Positions 31,027 to 39,551 of a DNA stretch of 64,000 nucleotides are shown piece after piece; positions within the stretch are counted from its first letter, which is position 1, and each line of letters starts with the position of its first letter. The notes beneath the pieces are model-generated. The model worked only from the letters and a program-made list of their open reading frames with translations, ran no database searches and was not told the DNA's origin. Source of the DNA: Duganella levis (GTDB taxonomy: Bacteria > Pseudomonadota > Gammaproteobacteria > Burkholderiales > Burkholderiaceae_D); the NCBI RefSeq assembly GCF_009857605.1, contig NZ_WWCT01000009.1, positions 124,001 to 188,000 on the forward strand, written 5' to 3'. The translations under genes were made by a program, and so were the position numbers.

Positions 31027-31692
31027 TCAGGCTTGGCGGGCTTGCGCTGGCTGGTCTTCGAGGTTGGCTTCGGCTTCTGCCTCGGCTTCACGGCGCAGGC
31101 GCGACATGTATTGCGGCGTGATGCCCAGATAGGACGCAATCGCGCGTTGCGAAATACGTGCTTCCAGGCCTGGATACTCTTCGCGGAACGCCGTCAGGCG
31201 CTCTTGTGCCGACGTCTCGCCGCTATTATAAGCGCGCTGGGCCATGCTTTGCAGGCCGGCCATGGCGATATTCAGATGGTAGTTCTGCATGACCTCGTGC
31301 TGTGCGCGCAGGTCGGAAGCGGTCTTCCAGTCCAGCGTGAAGCCGTGGATCGGCGTCTCGGCGATCAGGAACTGCACCGCCGGCTGGCCACTTTCCCCGC
31401 TGATCAGGTCGGTCAGGGTGGTGGCCGATTCGCCTTCGCGGTAGAAGCGCAGCGTGACTTCCACGCCTTCGCGATTGAAGAAACCACTGCGCGCCACGCC
31501 GCTGGCCAGCCAGTGCACCTGCGTGGCCGGCGTACCGGCCCGTTGCAGGTATTCGCCTTTGCGTACATGAAACGGCTTGGCGATGCCCGCCAGGATATTG
31601 GTTACATGGTTGTACGCGTCTTCGCTGACGTCAATCCGCTTCATCGTGGCGGATTTGAAGCGGTTACGTTGTTTTATAAAATCTGCATTCAT
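31027..31692 (-). CDS. Crp/Fnr-family transcriptional regulator
   Basis: The 221-residue protein has an N-terminal cyclic-nucleotide-binding-like beta-roll (about 30-130) and a C-terminal winged helix with ISQRAIASYLGITPQYMSRLRRE as the recognition region. The ligand-binding Arg-Ser pair of true CRP is not visible, and there is no Fnr cysteine cluster, so the signal is unknown. The start and possible -10 lie in the 183 bases before the WrbA gene end. Its target may be the redox operon upstream on the same strand (31876-33636), though a hairpin separates them. Confidence 0.88.
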   Translation of the reverse strand: MNADFIKQRNRFKSATMKRIDVSEDAYNHVTNILAGIAKPFHVRKGEYLQRAGTPATQVHWLASGVARSGFFNREGVEVTLRFYREGESATTLTDLISGESGQPAVQFLIAETPIHGFTLDWKTASDLRAQHEVMQNYHLNIAMAGLQSMAQRAYNSGETSAQERLTAFREEYPGLEARISQRAIASYLGITPQYMSRLRREAEAEAEANLEDQPAQARQA

Positions 31693-31836
31693 GCTGTCTT
31701 TGCCACGTTCCTAGAAAACTTTCCAAGGGGGCTCAAAGTATAGGCCCGATAGAAATTGCTGTGAAGCAAACTGGATTCATTCGCGGCTATTTTACTCCCT
31801 TACGTAAATTCCCGTACATTTTTAAGCCAGCATGCA

Positions 31837-31864
31837 AGCTGCGGCACCCCCAAGACGCCGCAGC
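31837..31864 (-). terminator. hairpin after the redox operon
   Basis: GCTGCGGC and GCCGCAGC form an eight-base stem around an 11-base loop just after the WrbA-like gene. The T tract on the minus strand is poor, so it may be only a weak terminator or an mRNA 3' structure. Confidence 0.4.
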
Positions 31865-31875
31865 ATGGCCTTGAT

Positions 31876-32463
31876 TTAGCCGCGGCCACGCACGAATTGC
31901 AGGGCGGTTTCAGCCACGCGCGCGCCCAGATGTTCGGCCGTGCGCAGGTCGGCCAGCGGTGGCGCCACGTCCGCGCCCTGGTTGGCATTCGACTGCGCCG
32001 CCGCACCGAGGAAGAAGCCGAGACGGTTCAAGTCTTCTTCCGAACCGGTGCTGGAGTTGTTGCCCGGTGGCAGACCCAGGCTGATCCAGTGCATGCCGTG
32101 TTGGGCGGCGAAGATGGCGATCTGCTGCAAGCTGGCCAGCTTGTCGCCGGAGCGCGAGGCCGAGTTGGTGAAGCCGGCCGCCAGCTTGTTGCGCCAGGTG
32201 CCGCCGGCCGCATACACGGTGCGCGAGGTGGCATCCTGGAAGGCTTTGAATTGCGCCGACGGGCCGCCCATGTAGGTCGGGGCGCCGAAGATGATGGCGT
32301 CGGCCTGTTCCAGTTCCGCCCACGGCGCTTCGACGCCATCGACGGGATACAGGCGCGCGGTCACGCCTTCGACGCGGGCGGCGCCAATGCTGACTGCTTC
32401 GGCCTGGCGCGCGGTGTGGCCGTAACCCGAGTGGTACACCACGGCGACGATTGCTTTGGTCAT
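31876..32463 (-). CDS. WrbA-like flavodoxin, NAD(P)H:quinone oxidoreductase
   Basis: The 195-residue protein has the flavodoxin fold: the FMN phosphate loop YHSGYGHTARQ near the N-terminus, the second loop FGAPTYMGGPSAQFK (near residue 80) and a third near PGNNSSTGSEEDLN. WrbA-type enzymes reduce quinones by two electrons and limit redox cycling. An AGGAG site precedes the ATG, which overlaps the stop of the monooxygenase gene (ATGA). It is the last gene of an SDR/monooxygenase/WrbA operon, whose common theme is quinone or phenol metabolism. Confidence 0.9.
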   Translation of the reverse strand: MTKAIVAVVYHSGYGHTARQAEAVSIGAARVEGVTARLYPVDGVEAPWAELEQADAIIFGAPTYMGGPSAQFKAFQDATSRTVYAAGGTWRNKLAAGFTNSASRSGDKLASLQQIAIFAAQHGMHWISLGLPPGNNSSTGSEEDLNRLGFFLGAAAQSNANQGADVAPPLADLRTAEHLGARVAETALQFVRGRG

Positions 32464-32876
32464 TTTGCTACTCCTGAAGTGATTGGTGATCCGCCAGCAT
32501 AGAACGCAGCCGCCAATGTTGTTATGCCTGATACGGGGGGTAACTTCTCTGCCGTAAGTCGTAGGGCAGGGCTGACCTCGTCCAGGAATTCGATGCGGCG
32601 CTCGGCGGCCAGGCGGCCAGGCAATTCGCGTTCGAACTCGGCGCGATAGTGGCGCGGCAGGTGGTGCTGCAGGAAGTACTCGCGGTCGCAGCTCCAGGTT
32701 TCATATACCACCAGCGTGTTGGGATCGTTCTGAGAGCGATGCAGCGTGCAATTCAGAAAATCCGGCTCGCGCGACATATCCGTCAGCACCTGGCGCACGC
32801 CCGCTTCCAGCTCGGCGTAGCGTTCCGGCTTGGCCGGCAGGTGCACAATAAAAGTAAGGCGATTTTGTGAGGTCAT
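32460..32876 (-). CDS. putative quinol monooxygenase (ABM domain)
   Basis: The first 100 or so residues match the antibiotic-biosynthesis-monooxygenase (ABM) ferredoxin-like fold, related to YgiN: an N-terminal LTFIVHLPAKPER strand and later LVVYETWSCDREY. Beyond residue 105 a 30-residue tail (after EFLDEV) has no family counterpart and runs into the WrbA gene start; it may be non-homologous readthrough. A GGGAG site precedes the ATG. Members oxidise quinols or aromatic compounds without a cofactor. Position between an SDR and a quinone reductase supports a role in quinone handling. Confidence 0.82.
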   Translation of the reverse strand: MTSQNRLTFIVHLPAKPERYAELEAGVRQVLTDMSREPDFLNCTLHRSQNDPNTLVVYETWSCDREYFLQHHLPRHYRAEFERELPGRLAAERRIEFLDEVSPALRLTAEKLPPVSGITTLAAAFYAGGSPITSGVAK

Positions 32877-32892
32877 GATGGGCTCCCTGGAA

Positions 32893-33636
32893 TCAGGCTG
32901 CGAAGCCGCCGTCGATCAGCAGGTCGGCGCCGGTGACGAAGGCTGCTTCCGGACCGGCCAGGTAGGCCACCATGGCGGCGACTTCATCGGCGTGGCCGTG
33001 GCGTGGAATGGCCATCATGCCGTGCAGGGTGGCGGCGAAGTCGCCGGTGGCTGGATTCATCTCGGTATCGATCGGGCCAGGTGCGACGTTGTTGACGGTG
33101 ATGCCACGGGCGCCGAGGTCACGCGCCATGCCTTTGACCAGGCCGGTCAGCGCGGCTTTGCTCATGGCGTAGGCGGCGCCACCAGCGAACGGCATGCGCA
33201 CGGCGTTGGTGCTGCCGATGTTGATGATGCGGCCGCCGTCGGTCATGTGGGCAGCGGCGGCTTTGCTGGCGACGAACACGGCGCGCACATTGACCGCCAC
33301 GGTTTTGTCGAAATCTTCCAGCGAGAACTGGTCGACTGGGCCCATCAGCAGCACGCCGGCGCTGTTCAGCAGGATGTCCAGGCGGCCGAAGCGGGCGGCG
33401 ACGGCGTCGATGGCCTTGGTCAGTGCGACGGCATCGGTGGCGTCGGCTTTGACGGCGATGGCGTTGCCGCCGTCGGCTTTGATTTCCGCAACTAGCGCGT
33501 CGGCCGCGCTGGCCGACGAGGCGTAACCGATTGCTACCGTTGCGCCTTCACGTGCCAGGCGGCGGGCGCTTGCTGCGCCGATGCCACGCGAACCACCGTT
33601 GATGAAAGCGACTTTACCGTTCAGATTGGTGCTCAT
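32893..33636 (-). CDS. SDR-family oxidoreductase
   Basis: The ATG at 33636 follows an AAAGGA site; the frame's upstream extension is not coding. The 247-residue protein is a classical short-chain dehydrogenase: nucleotide-binding GGSRGIGAAS near residue 14, LLNSAG near 88, a catalytic Ser region (INIGSTN) and the YAMSK motif near 155. The C-terminus ends GADLLIDGGFAA. It uses NAD(P)H to reduce a carbonyl or oxidise an alcohol; the substrate is unknown. It is the first gene of the operon shared with the ABM and WrbA-like genes. Confidence 0.92.
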   Translation of the reverse strand: MSTNLNGKVAFINGGSRGIGAASARRLAREGATVAIGYASSASAADALVAEIKADGGNAIAVKADATDAVALTKAIDAVAARFGRLDILLNSAGVLLMGPVDQFSLEDFDKTVAVNVRAVFVASKAAAAHMTDGGRIINIGSTNAVRMPFAGGAAYAMSKAALTGLVKGMARDLGARGITVNNVAPGPIDTEMNPATGDFAATLHGMMAIPRHGHADEVAAMVAYLAGPEAAFVTGADLLIDGGFAA

Positions 33637-33785
33637 GATGTGTTCCTTTTGGGAGTGTTTGGTTGATGAACACAGTATGGGCGTCTGATTACGGTGGCGG
33701 TAGTCATGAATAATCGTATTCATTTTCAACCATTGGTATCAAGTGCGGCCGCGCGCCACTCGTCAGGGGAGGCGCGCCGGCACCG

Positions 33786-34919
33786 TCAGTCGTTGGCGGC
33801 TTTGAAGGGGATGTGCTCGGACAACTCGTCGATGTAATCGTTCATGGCGGCGGTTTCCTGGGCCAGGAAATCGGCGATGGCGTCGGCGAAGCGGCGGTCG
33901 GCCACCCAGTGCGCTGACCAGGTCGGCGTTGGCACCAGCCCGCGTGACATCTTGTGCACGCCTTGCGCGCCGCCCTCAAAGCGGGCGATGCCGTGCTGGA
34001 TGCAGTAGTCGATCGACTGCACGTAGCAGGTTTCGAAATGCAGGCCGGAGACGAATTCCTGCGTGCCCCAGTAGCGGCCGTACATGATGTTGCCGCCGAC
34101 CAGGTTCAGCGCCACCGCCACCGGCTGTTCGCCGCGCCTGGCCAGCACGATCATCAGGCTGTCCGGCGTTTCCGCCAGCAGGCGCTGGAAAAAGGCCAGC
34201 GACAGATAGGGCTTGGAGAAGTGCGCCTGGTAGGTCGATACATAGCACTGGTAGAAGAAGCGCAGCACGTCGTCGGTGATGGCGCGGCCGGCCAGGTGTT
34301 CGAAATGGATGCCGGCGTCCTGCACGCGGCGGCGGTCCTGGCGCAGTTTTTTGCGCTTGTCCATTTTCATGGTGGCGAGGAAGGCGTCGAAGTCGGCGTA
34401 GTCCTGGTTCTCCCAGTGGAACTGCACGCCTTCGCGCAGCATGTAGCCGGCGTCGGCCAGCGCCTGCTTGTCCTGCTCGTCGGGGAACAGGATGTGCAGC
34501 GACGAGGTTTCCAGCTGCTGCGCCAGTTGCAGTGCGGCGCGCGCCAGCAATTGGCGGTCCTCCGCCGTGTGGGCCAGCAATCGGCTGCCGGTCACCGGCG
34601 TGAAAGGCACCGCCGACAGCAGCTTGGGGTAGTAGGGGATGCCGTTGCGGTGGAAGGCGTCGGCCCAGGCGTGGTCGAACACGTATTCGCCGCGGCTGTG
34701 CTCCTTCAGATAGAGCGGCATGGCGGCCTGCAGCATGCCGTCCCGGTACAGCACCAGGTAGCGCGGCGACCAGCCGGTGCGGTCCGAGGCGCATTGCGTT
34801 TCGTGCAGCGCGTGCAGAAAGGTGTAGCTCAGCGTGGGATTGTCGCCAGCCAGCGCCTGCCACTGCGCCGGGTCGACCTCCGCCAATGAGTCTATGATCG
34901 TAAACTCTGCTTCTGCCAC
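33786..34919 (-). CDS. FemAB/GNAT-like acyltransferase of the DUF482 family
   Basis: The frame is open for more than 2 kb upstream, but that part is antisense to NAD synthetase. The real start is a GTG at 34919, five bases after GGAAGGAG, giving 377 residues. Diagnostic stretches are TFLHALHETQ near the N-terminus, SYVFDHAWADAF-like YVFDHAWADAFHRNG, and MYGRYWGTQEFVSGLHFETCY with RFEGGAQGVHK in the second half. The family (PF04339) has two GNAT-like folds and is presumed to transfer an acyl or aminoacyl group; the acceptor is unknown. It is divergent from the NAD synthetase gene. Confidence 0.88.
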   Translation of the reverse strand: MAEAEFTIIDSLAEVDPAQWQALAGDNPTLSYTFLHALHETQCASDRTGWSPRYLVLYRDGMLQAAMPLYLKEHSRGEYVFDHAWADAFHRNGIPYYPKLLSAVPFTPVTGSRLLAHTAEDRQLLARAALQLAQQLETSSLHILFPDEQDKQALADAGYMLREGVQFHWENQDYADFDAFLATMKMDKRKKLRQDRRRVQDAGIHFEHLAGRAITDDVLRFFYQCYVSTYQAHFSKPYLSLAFFQRLLAETPDSLMIVLARRGEQPVAVALNLVGGNIMYGRYWGTQEFVSGLHFETCYVQSIDYCIQHGIARFEGGAQGVHKMSRGLVPTPTWSAHWVADRRFADAIADFLAQETAAMNDYIDELSEHIPFKAAND

Positions 34920-35012
34920 ACTATCTCCTTCCACGTTGATGTGCCAGTCTAGCGCATGCGGGCGCGCTTTGCCCGTGCGATAATCGGATTTTGCGTACGC
35001 GAAAGACCCAAC

Positions 35013-37067
35013 ATGGCTTCGAATTTCTTCAATCTGTACACCCACGATTTCGCCCGCGTCGCGGTAGCCGCGCCGGTGTGCCGCATTGCCGATCCTGCCT
35101 ACAACGCCGAACAGACCATCGCGCTGGCCGAACAGGCCGCTGCGCAAGGCGCGGCGCTGGTGGCGTTTCCCGAGCTGGGTCTGGCCGCCTATACTTGCGA
35201 CGACCTGTTCCATCAGCGCGCCTTGCTGGACGGCGTGCTGGACGGCCTGGCGGCGATTCTCGACGCTTCCACCGAATGGAAGATGGCGGTGGTGGTCGGC
35301 GCGCCGCTGCGGGTGGAACATCAGCTGTACAACTGCGCGGTGGTGATCGCAAACGGCCAGATCCAGGGTGTGGTGCCGAAAAGCTATCTGCCCAACTACG
35401 GCGAATTCTACGAAGCGCGCCAGTTCAGCAGCGGCGATTACGCTGTCGCCACCGAGATCGATTTGCTGGGTGAACGCGTGCAGTTCGGCTCCGGCCTGCT
35501 GTTTGAAGTGGCCGACCTGCCGCTCCTCAAGTTCCACGTCGAGATTTGCGAGGACGTCTGGGTGCCGGTGCCGCCGTCGTCGTTCGCGGCGCTGGCCGGC
35601 GCCACCGTGCTGGTCAACCTGTCGGCGTCGAATGCGCTGGTGGGCAAGGCCAACTACCGCAACCAGCTGGTCGGCCAGCAAGCGGCGCGCTGCATCGCCG
35701 CCTACCTGTACACCTCTGCCGGCGGCGGCGAGTCCAGCACCGACATGGCGTGGGACGGGCAGGGCGTGATCTTTGAAAACGGCGAGCTGCTGGCCGAGGC
35801 CAAACGCTTTGTCGACGAACCGTCGCTGACCTTTGCCGATATCGATCTGGAGCGCCTGTCGCGCGAACGCATGCGCATGAATACCTTCGCGCAATCGGTG
35901 CAGCGCCACGCGGCGGAGGTTGGCAAGTTCCGCACCGTGTTCTTCCCGCTGGAACTCGAACGCGACCAGCCGCTGGCGCTGAAGCGCTGCATCGAACGCT
36001 TCCCGTACGTGCCGGCCGATGCGCGCCGCCGCGACGAGCGCTGCAACGAGGTCTACCACATCCAGGTGCAGGCGCTGGCGCAGCGCCTGACTACCAGCGG
36101 CCTGAAAAAAGTGGTGATCGGCATTTCCGGTGGGCTCGATTCGACCCACGCGCTGCTGGTCTGCGCGCGCGTGATGGACAAATTGAAACTGCCGCGCACC
36201 AACATCCTGGCCTACACCATGCCGGGCTTCGCCACCAGCGAACGCACGCTGAAGCAGGCGCATGCGTTGATGAAGCTGGTCGGCTGCACGGCGCAGGAAA
36301 TCGACATCCGCCCAAGCTGCATCCAGATGCTGAAGGATCTGAACCACCCGTACTCGGAGGGCAAGGAACAGTACGACATCACCTTTGAAAACGTCCAGGC
36401 CGGCGAGCGCACCAACCACCTGTTCCGCCTGGCCAACCACCACGGCGGGCTGGTGATCGGCACCGGCGATCTGAGCGAGCTGGCGCTGGGCTGGTGTACC
36501 TACGGCGTGGGCGACCATATGTCGCACTACAACGTCAACGCCAGCGTGCCGAAGACCTTGATCTCGCACCTGGTGCGCTGGGTGGCCGAGTCCGGCGTTA
36601 TCGGCCGCAACGATGCGCAGGTGCTGCTGGACATCCTTGGCACCGAGATCAGTCCCGAGCTGGTGCCCGGCACCGCCGACGGCCAGCCGGAGCAGCGCAC
36701 GGAAAGCACCATCGGCCCGTACGAGCTGCAAGACTTCAACCTGTATTACGTGCTGCGCTTCGGCTTCAATCCGTCCAAGGTGGCGTTCCTGTCGCACACG
36801 GCGTGGAAGGACAAGGAGCAGGGCCGCTGGCCGGATGGTGACCACGTCACGCGCAACCAGTACGACCTGGCGGCGATCGCGAAGAACCTCGGCATCTTCC
36901 TCGACCGCTTCTTCCGCACCAGCCAGTTCAAGCGCAGCTGCGTGCCGAATGCACCGAAGGTGGGCAGCGGCGGTTCGCTGTCGCCGCGCGGCGATTGGCG
37001 CGCACCAAGCGATGCGCAAAGCGTTGTTTGGATGGAAGAACTACGCGCCATTCCGGTGCATGTGTAA
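35013..37067 (+). CDS. nadE: glutamine-dependent NAD(+) synthetase
   Basis: The start at 35013 begins [16 protein letters not shown], the usual N-terminus; the upstream extension has no family match. The 684-residue enzyme has an N-terminal nitrilase-type glutaminase with the triad E54 (FPELG), K123 ([11 protein letters not shown]) and C179 (EICEDVW), then a synthetase domain with the ATP loop GISGGLDST at 370 and the [14 protein letters not shown] segment. It converts deamido-NAD to NAD using ammonia from glutamine. This is the large two-domain form. It lies 106 bases before the PII gene; both respond to nitrogen supply. Confidence 0.97.
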   Translation: MASNFFNLYTHDFARVAVAAPVCRIADPAYNAEQTIALAEQAAAQGAALVAFPELGLAAYTCDDLFHQRALLDGVLDGLAAILDASTEWKMAVVVGAPLRVEHQLYNCAVVIANGQIQGVVPKSYLPNYGEFYEARQFSSGDYAVATEIDLLGERVQFGSGLLFEVADLPLLKFHVEICEDVWVPVPPSSFAALAGATVLVNLSASNALVGKANYRNQLVGQQAARCIAAYLYTSAGGGESSTDMAWDGQGVIFENGELLAEAKRFVDEPSLTFADIDLERLSRERMRMNTFAQSVQRHAAEVGKFRTVFFPLELERDQPLALKRCIERFPYVPADARRRDERCNEVYHIQVQALAQRLTTSGLKKVVIGISGGLDSTHALLVCARVMDKLKLPRTNILAYTMPGFATSERTLKQAHALMKLVGCTAQEIDIRPSCIQMLKDLNHPYSEGKEQYDITFENVQAGERTNHLFRLANHHGGLVIGTGDLSELALGWCTYGVGDHMSHYNVNASVPKTLISHLVRWVAESGVIGRNDAQVLLDILGTEISPELVPGTADGQPEQRTESTIGPYELQDFNLYYVLRFGFNPSKVAFLSHTAWKDKEQGRWPDGDHVTRNQYDLAAIAKNLGIFLDRFFRTSQFKRSCVPNAPKVGSGGSLSPRGDWRAPSDAQSVVWMEELRAIPVHV

Positions 37068-37163
37068 AGAATAAGCTTATGTACATGGACAGCACGCGAG
37101 GGTCGATTACAATACAATCAAAGCATGCAGTCTATGGCCTGAAGATTTTCGATTTGGATATAA

Positions 37164-37511
<348 letters not shown>

Positions 37512-37532
37512 AACGCTTTCCATCTTGTTTGA

Positions 37533-37559
37533 AATGCCGGCTTAGCCGGCATTTTTTTT
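37533..37559 (+). terminator. rho-independent terminator of the PII gene
   Basis: AATGCCGGC (37533-37541) pairs with GCCGGCATT (37545-37553), followed by eight T residues. Confidence 0.95.
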
Positions 37560-37576
37560 GCGACTCACTTCCGATG

Positions 37577-37590
37577 TGGAAGCGCTACCC
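37577..37590. promoter_or_regulatory. candidate LacI-family operator
   Basis: TGGAAGC-GCTACCC is a 14-base dyad centred on the invariant GC step, with five of seven pairs matching. It resembles the TGGnAGCGCTnCCA sites of LacI-type sugar regulators that control TonB receptor genes in related bacteria. It lies 13 bases before the candidate -35 (37603). No LacI gene is in the window. Confidence 0.4.
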
Positions 37591-37602
37591 AATTTTGCCG
37601 AT

Positions 37603-37631
37603 TTGCTCAGGTGCAAAATAAAATCTATATT
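37603..37631 (+). promoter_or_regulatory. candidate promoter for the halogenase/receptor genes
   Basis: TTGCTC (37603-37608) and TATATT (37626-37631) are separated by 17 bases. It is weak but well placed after the operator-like dyad. Confidence 0.35.
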
Positions 37632-37790
37632 GACAGCGTTTTCTAAGAATTTTCCCTTGTTACCTCTTGTTTAGCGAGTGAGGTTAAACAGCGACACTGA
37701 ATCTGGAACTATTTGTTCGGTGATCGCATTAATGTTAGCTTGCATATACCGGCACCCGAGGCTGGATAAAAAAAATGAGGGAGACACACT

Positions 37791-37913
37791 TTGATCACGC
37801 TACAGACGACGGCCATTGCCATGGCCGTGCCCCAACTTGTCCTGACTCCAGCGCAGCGCACCGCCGCTTATTCGCGCACCAATGAAAACGTTGTCATCCC
37901 CGCGCCATTTTAA
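37791..37913 (+). CDS. possible 40-residue leader peptide
   Basis: A TTG-started frame begins eight bases after GGGAGA and runs 40 codons to a TAA that itself overlaps the ribosome-binding site of the halogenase gene (TAAGGAG). The product begins with a hydrophobic Ala/Val/Leu stretch and ends NENVVIPAPF. Its position suggests translational coupling. No family is recognised, and it may be chance; TTG is also used by the receptor gene next door. Confidence 0.3.
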   Translation: MITLQTTAIAMAVPQLVLTPAQRTAAYSRTNENVVIPAPF

Positions 37914-37922
37914 GGAGATGAC

Positions 37923-39485
37923 ATGAGCAACAATGACCTGCATGGCGGCCAGATCCGCCGGATCGTCATCGTCGGTGGCGGCACCGCCGGCTGGATGACG
38001 GCCGCCCCGCTGGCCCAGCGCCTGGCGCGCCATCCCACCCAGCCGTGCGAAGTGATCCTGGTGGAATCGCCCGAGATCGGCACCATCGGTGTCGGCGAAG
38101 CGACCCTGCCGACCATCCGCGTCTACAACGAAGCGCTGGGGCTGGATAACGCCGACTTTATCGCCAAGACCCAGGCCAGCTTCAAGCTGGGCATCGAATT
38201 CAAGGATTGGGGCCACATCGGCAACCGCTTCTTCCACGCCTTTGGCGACTTCGGTCCGCCGCTGGCCGGCTTCGCCGCGCACCAGCACTGGCTGCGGCTG
38301 GCGCAGTCGTTCAACAACATGCCCGACATTGAGAACTGGTCGATGCCGTCGGTGATGGCGCGTCATGGCAAGTTCGTGCCGCCGAACGAGGAAACGCCGG
38401 GCATGACCGACGCCTATTCCTACGGCTTCCATTTCGACGCCAGCCTGTACGCCAGGTATCTGCGCGACTATGCCGTAACGCGCGGCGTCGAGCGCATCGA
38501 GGGCATGATCGTCGATGTCGAGCAGCATGCGGAGAGCGGCTTCGTCACCGCCGTCAAGCTGCGCGACGGCCGCCGCGTCGAAGGCGACCTGTTCATCGAC
38601 TGCTCGGGCTTCCGTGGTCTACTGATCGAAGGCACGCTGAAGGCGGGCTACGAAGACTGGAGCGAATACCTGCCGTGCAACAGCGCGCTGGCGGTGCCGT
38701 GCGCGTCGGTCGAACAGCTGACGCCGTTTACCCGTTCGACCGCCCGGGAGGCCGGCTGGCTGTGGCGCATCCCGCTGCAGCACCGCACCGGCAACGGTTA
38801 CGTGTACAGCAACGGCTTCACCAGCGACGAGAAGGCGCGCCGCGTGCTGCTCGATGGTCTCGACGGCGCCGCGCTGGACGAGCCGCGCCAACTGCGCTTC
38901 GTCACTGGTCGCCGCCGCAAATCGTGGGTCAAGAATGTGGTGGCGATCGGTTTGTCGGCCGGCTTCATCGAGCCGCTGGAATCGACCAGCATCAACCTGA
39001 TCGAAACGGCGGTGGGCAAGCTGCTGGAACTGTTCCCGGAACGCGATTGCAACCCGGCGCTGGCCAACGAATTCAATCGCGTGATGGGCCTGCGCTACGA
39101 ATCGGTGCGCGACTTCATCGTGCTGCACTACAAGCTGACCAAGCGCGACGACTCGGATTTCTGGCGCTACTGCGCCGACATGGCGATCCCGGATTCGCTG
39201 CGCCACCAGATCGAACTGTTCCGCGAGACGGGACGGGTGGCGATCGTCGATCGCGCCGGCTTCGCCGAACCGTCGTTCGTGGCCATGATGATGGGCCTGG
39301 GCGTGGTGCCGAAGCGTTACGACCCGCTGGTTGAGCGGATCGACATCCGCGCGGTGCACGGTCACTTCGCCGAGCTGCGCGGCATGATCGCGCAAGCCGT
39401 TACCCAGATGCCGGATCACGGCGCCTATGTTGCCGCGCAAGCGGCCGCGGGCGCCGCACCTAATCACAAACTTATGGAGGCATGA
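37923..39485 (+). CDS. flavin-dependent halogenase (tryptophan-halogenase family)
   Basis: The 520-residue protein starts with an FAD-binding GGGTAGWMTA motif and has the halogenase hallmark GWLWRIP (WxWxIP, W279 and W281), which keeps the flavin from acting as a monooxygenase. GVGEATLPTI and FKLGIEFKDW (near residue 83) supply the region with the active-site Lys. Such proteins commonly sit beside TonB receptors in Caulobacter, Xanthomonas and Oxalobacteraceae. There the substrate is usually unknown and may be a carbohydrate-linked or indole compound rather than free Trp. An AAGGAG site precedes the ATG. A TonB receptor gene follows after 66 bases. Confidence 0.9.
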   Translation: MSNNDLHGGQIRRIVIVGGGTAGWMTAAPLAQRLARHPTQPCEVILVESPEIGTIGVGEATLPTIRVYNEALGLDNADFIAKTQASFKLGIEFKDWGHIGNRFFHAFGDFGPPLAGFAAHQHWLRLAQSFNNMPDIENWSMPSVMARHGKFVPPNEETPGMTDAYSYGFHFDASLYARYLRDYAVTRGVERIEGMIVDVEQHAESGFVTAVKLRDGRRVEGDLFIDCSGFRGLLIEGTLKAGYEDWSEYLPCNSALAVPCASVEQLTPFTRSTAREAGWLWRIPLQHRTGNGYVYSNGFTSDEKARRVLLDGLDGAALDEPRQLRFVTGRRRKSWVKNVVAIGLSAGFIEPLESTSINLIETAVGKLLELFPERDCNPALANEFNRVMGLRYESVRDFIVLHYKLTKRDDSDFWRYCADMAIPDSLRHQIELFRETGRVAIVDRAGFAEPSFVAMMMGLGVVPKRYDPLVERIDIRAVHGHFAELRGMIAQAVTQMPDHGAYVAAQAAAGAAPNHKLMEA

Positions 39486-39551
39486 ACTATCCATCGAGCA
39501 CTTGCATTACGACTTCTGACACATAAAAACCACCTATAAAGGGGAGACAAA

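Larger units (their letters stand above)
37560..37922. other. 363-base regulatory region before the halogenase gene
   Basis: The stretch is clearly more AT-rich than the genes around it. It contains a LacI-type partial palindrome (37577-37590), a possible promoter (TTGCTC, 17 bases, TATATT), an A-rich run near 37768, and a short open frame at 37791 preceded by GGGAGA. No RNA gene is recognised. A long leader ahead of the halogenase and receptor genes is likely. Confidence 0.6.

Noticed and set aside
34920..37019. A 700-codon upstream extension of the acyltransferase frame
   Set aside because: It runs antisense through NAD synthetase. The GTG at 34919 has a strong ribosome-binding site and matches the family start.
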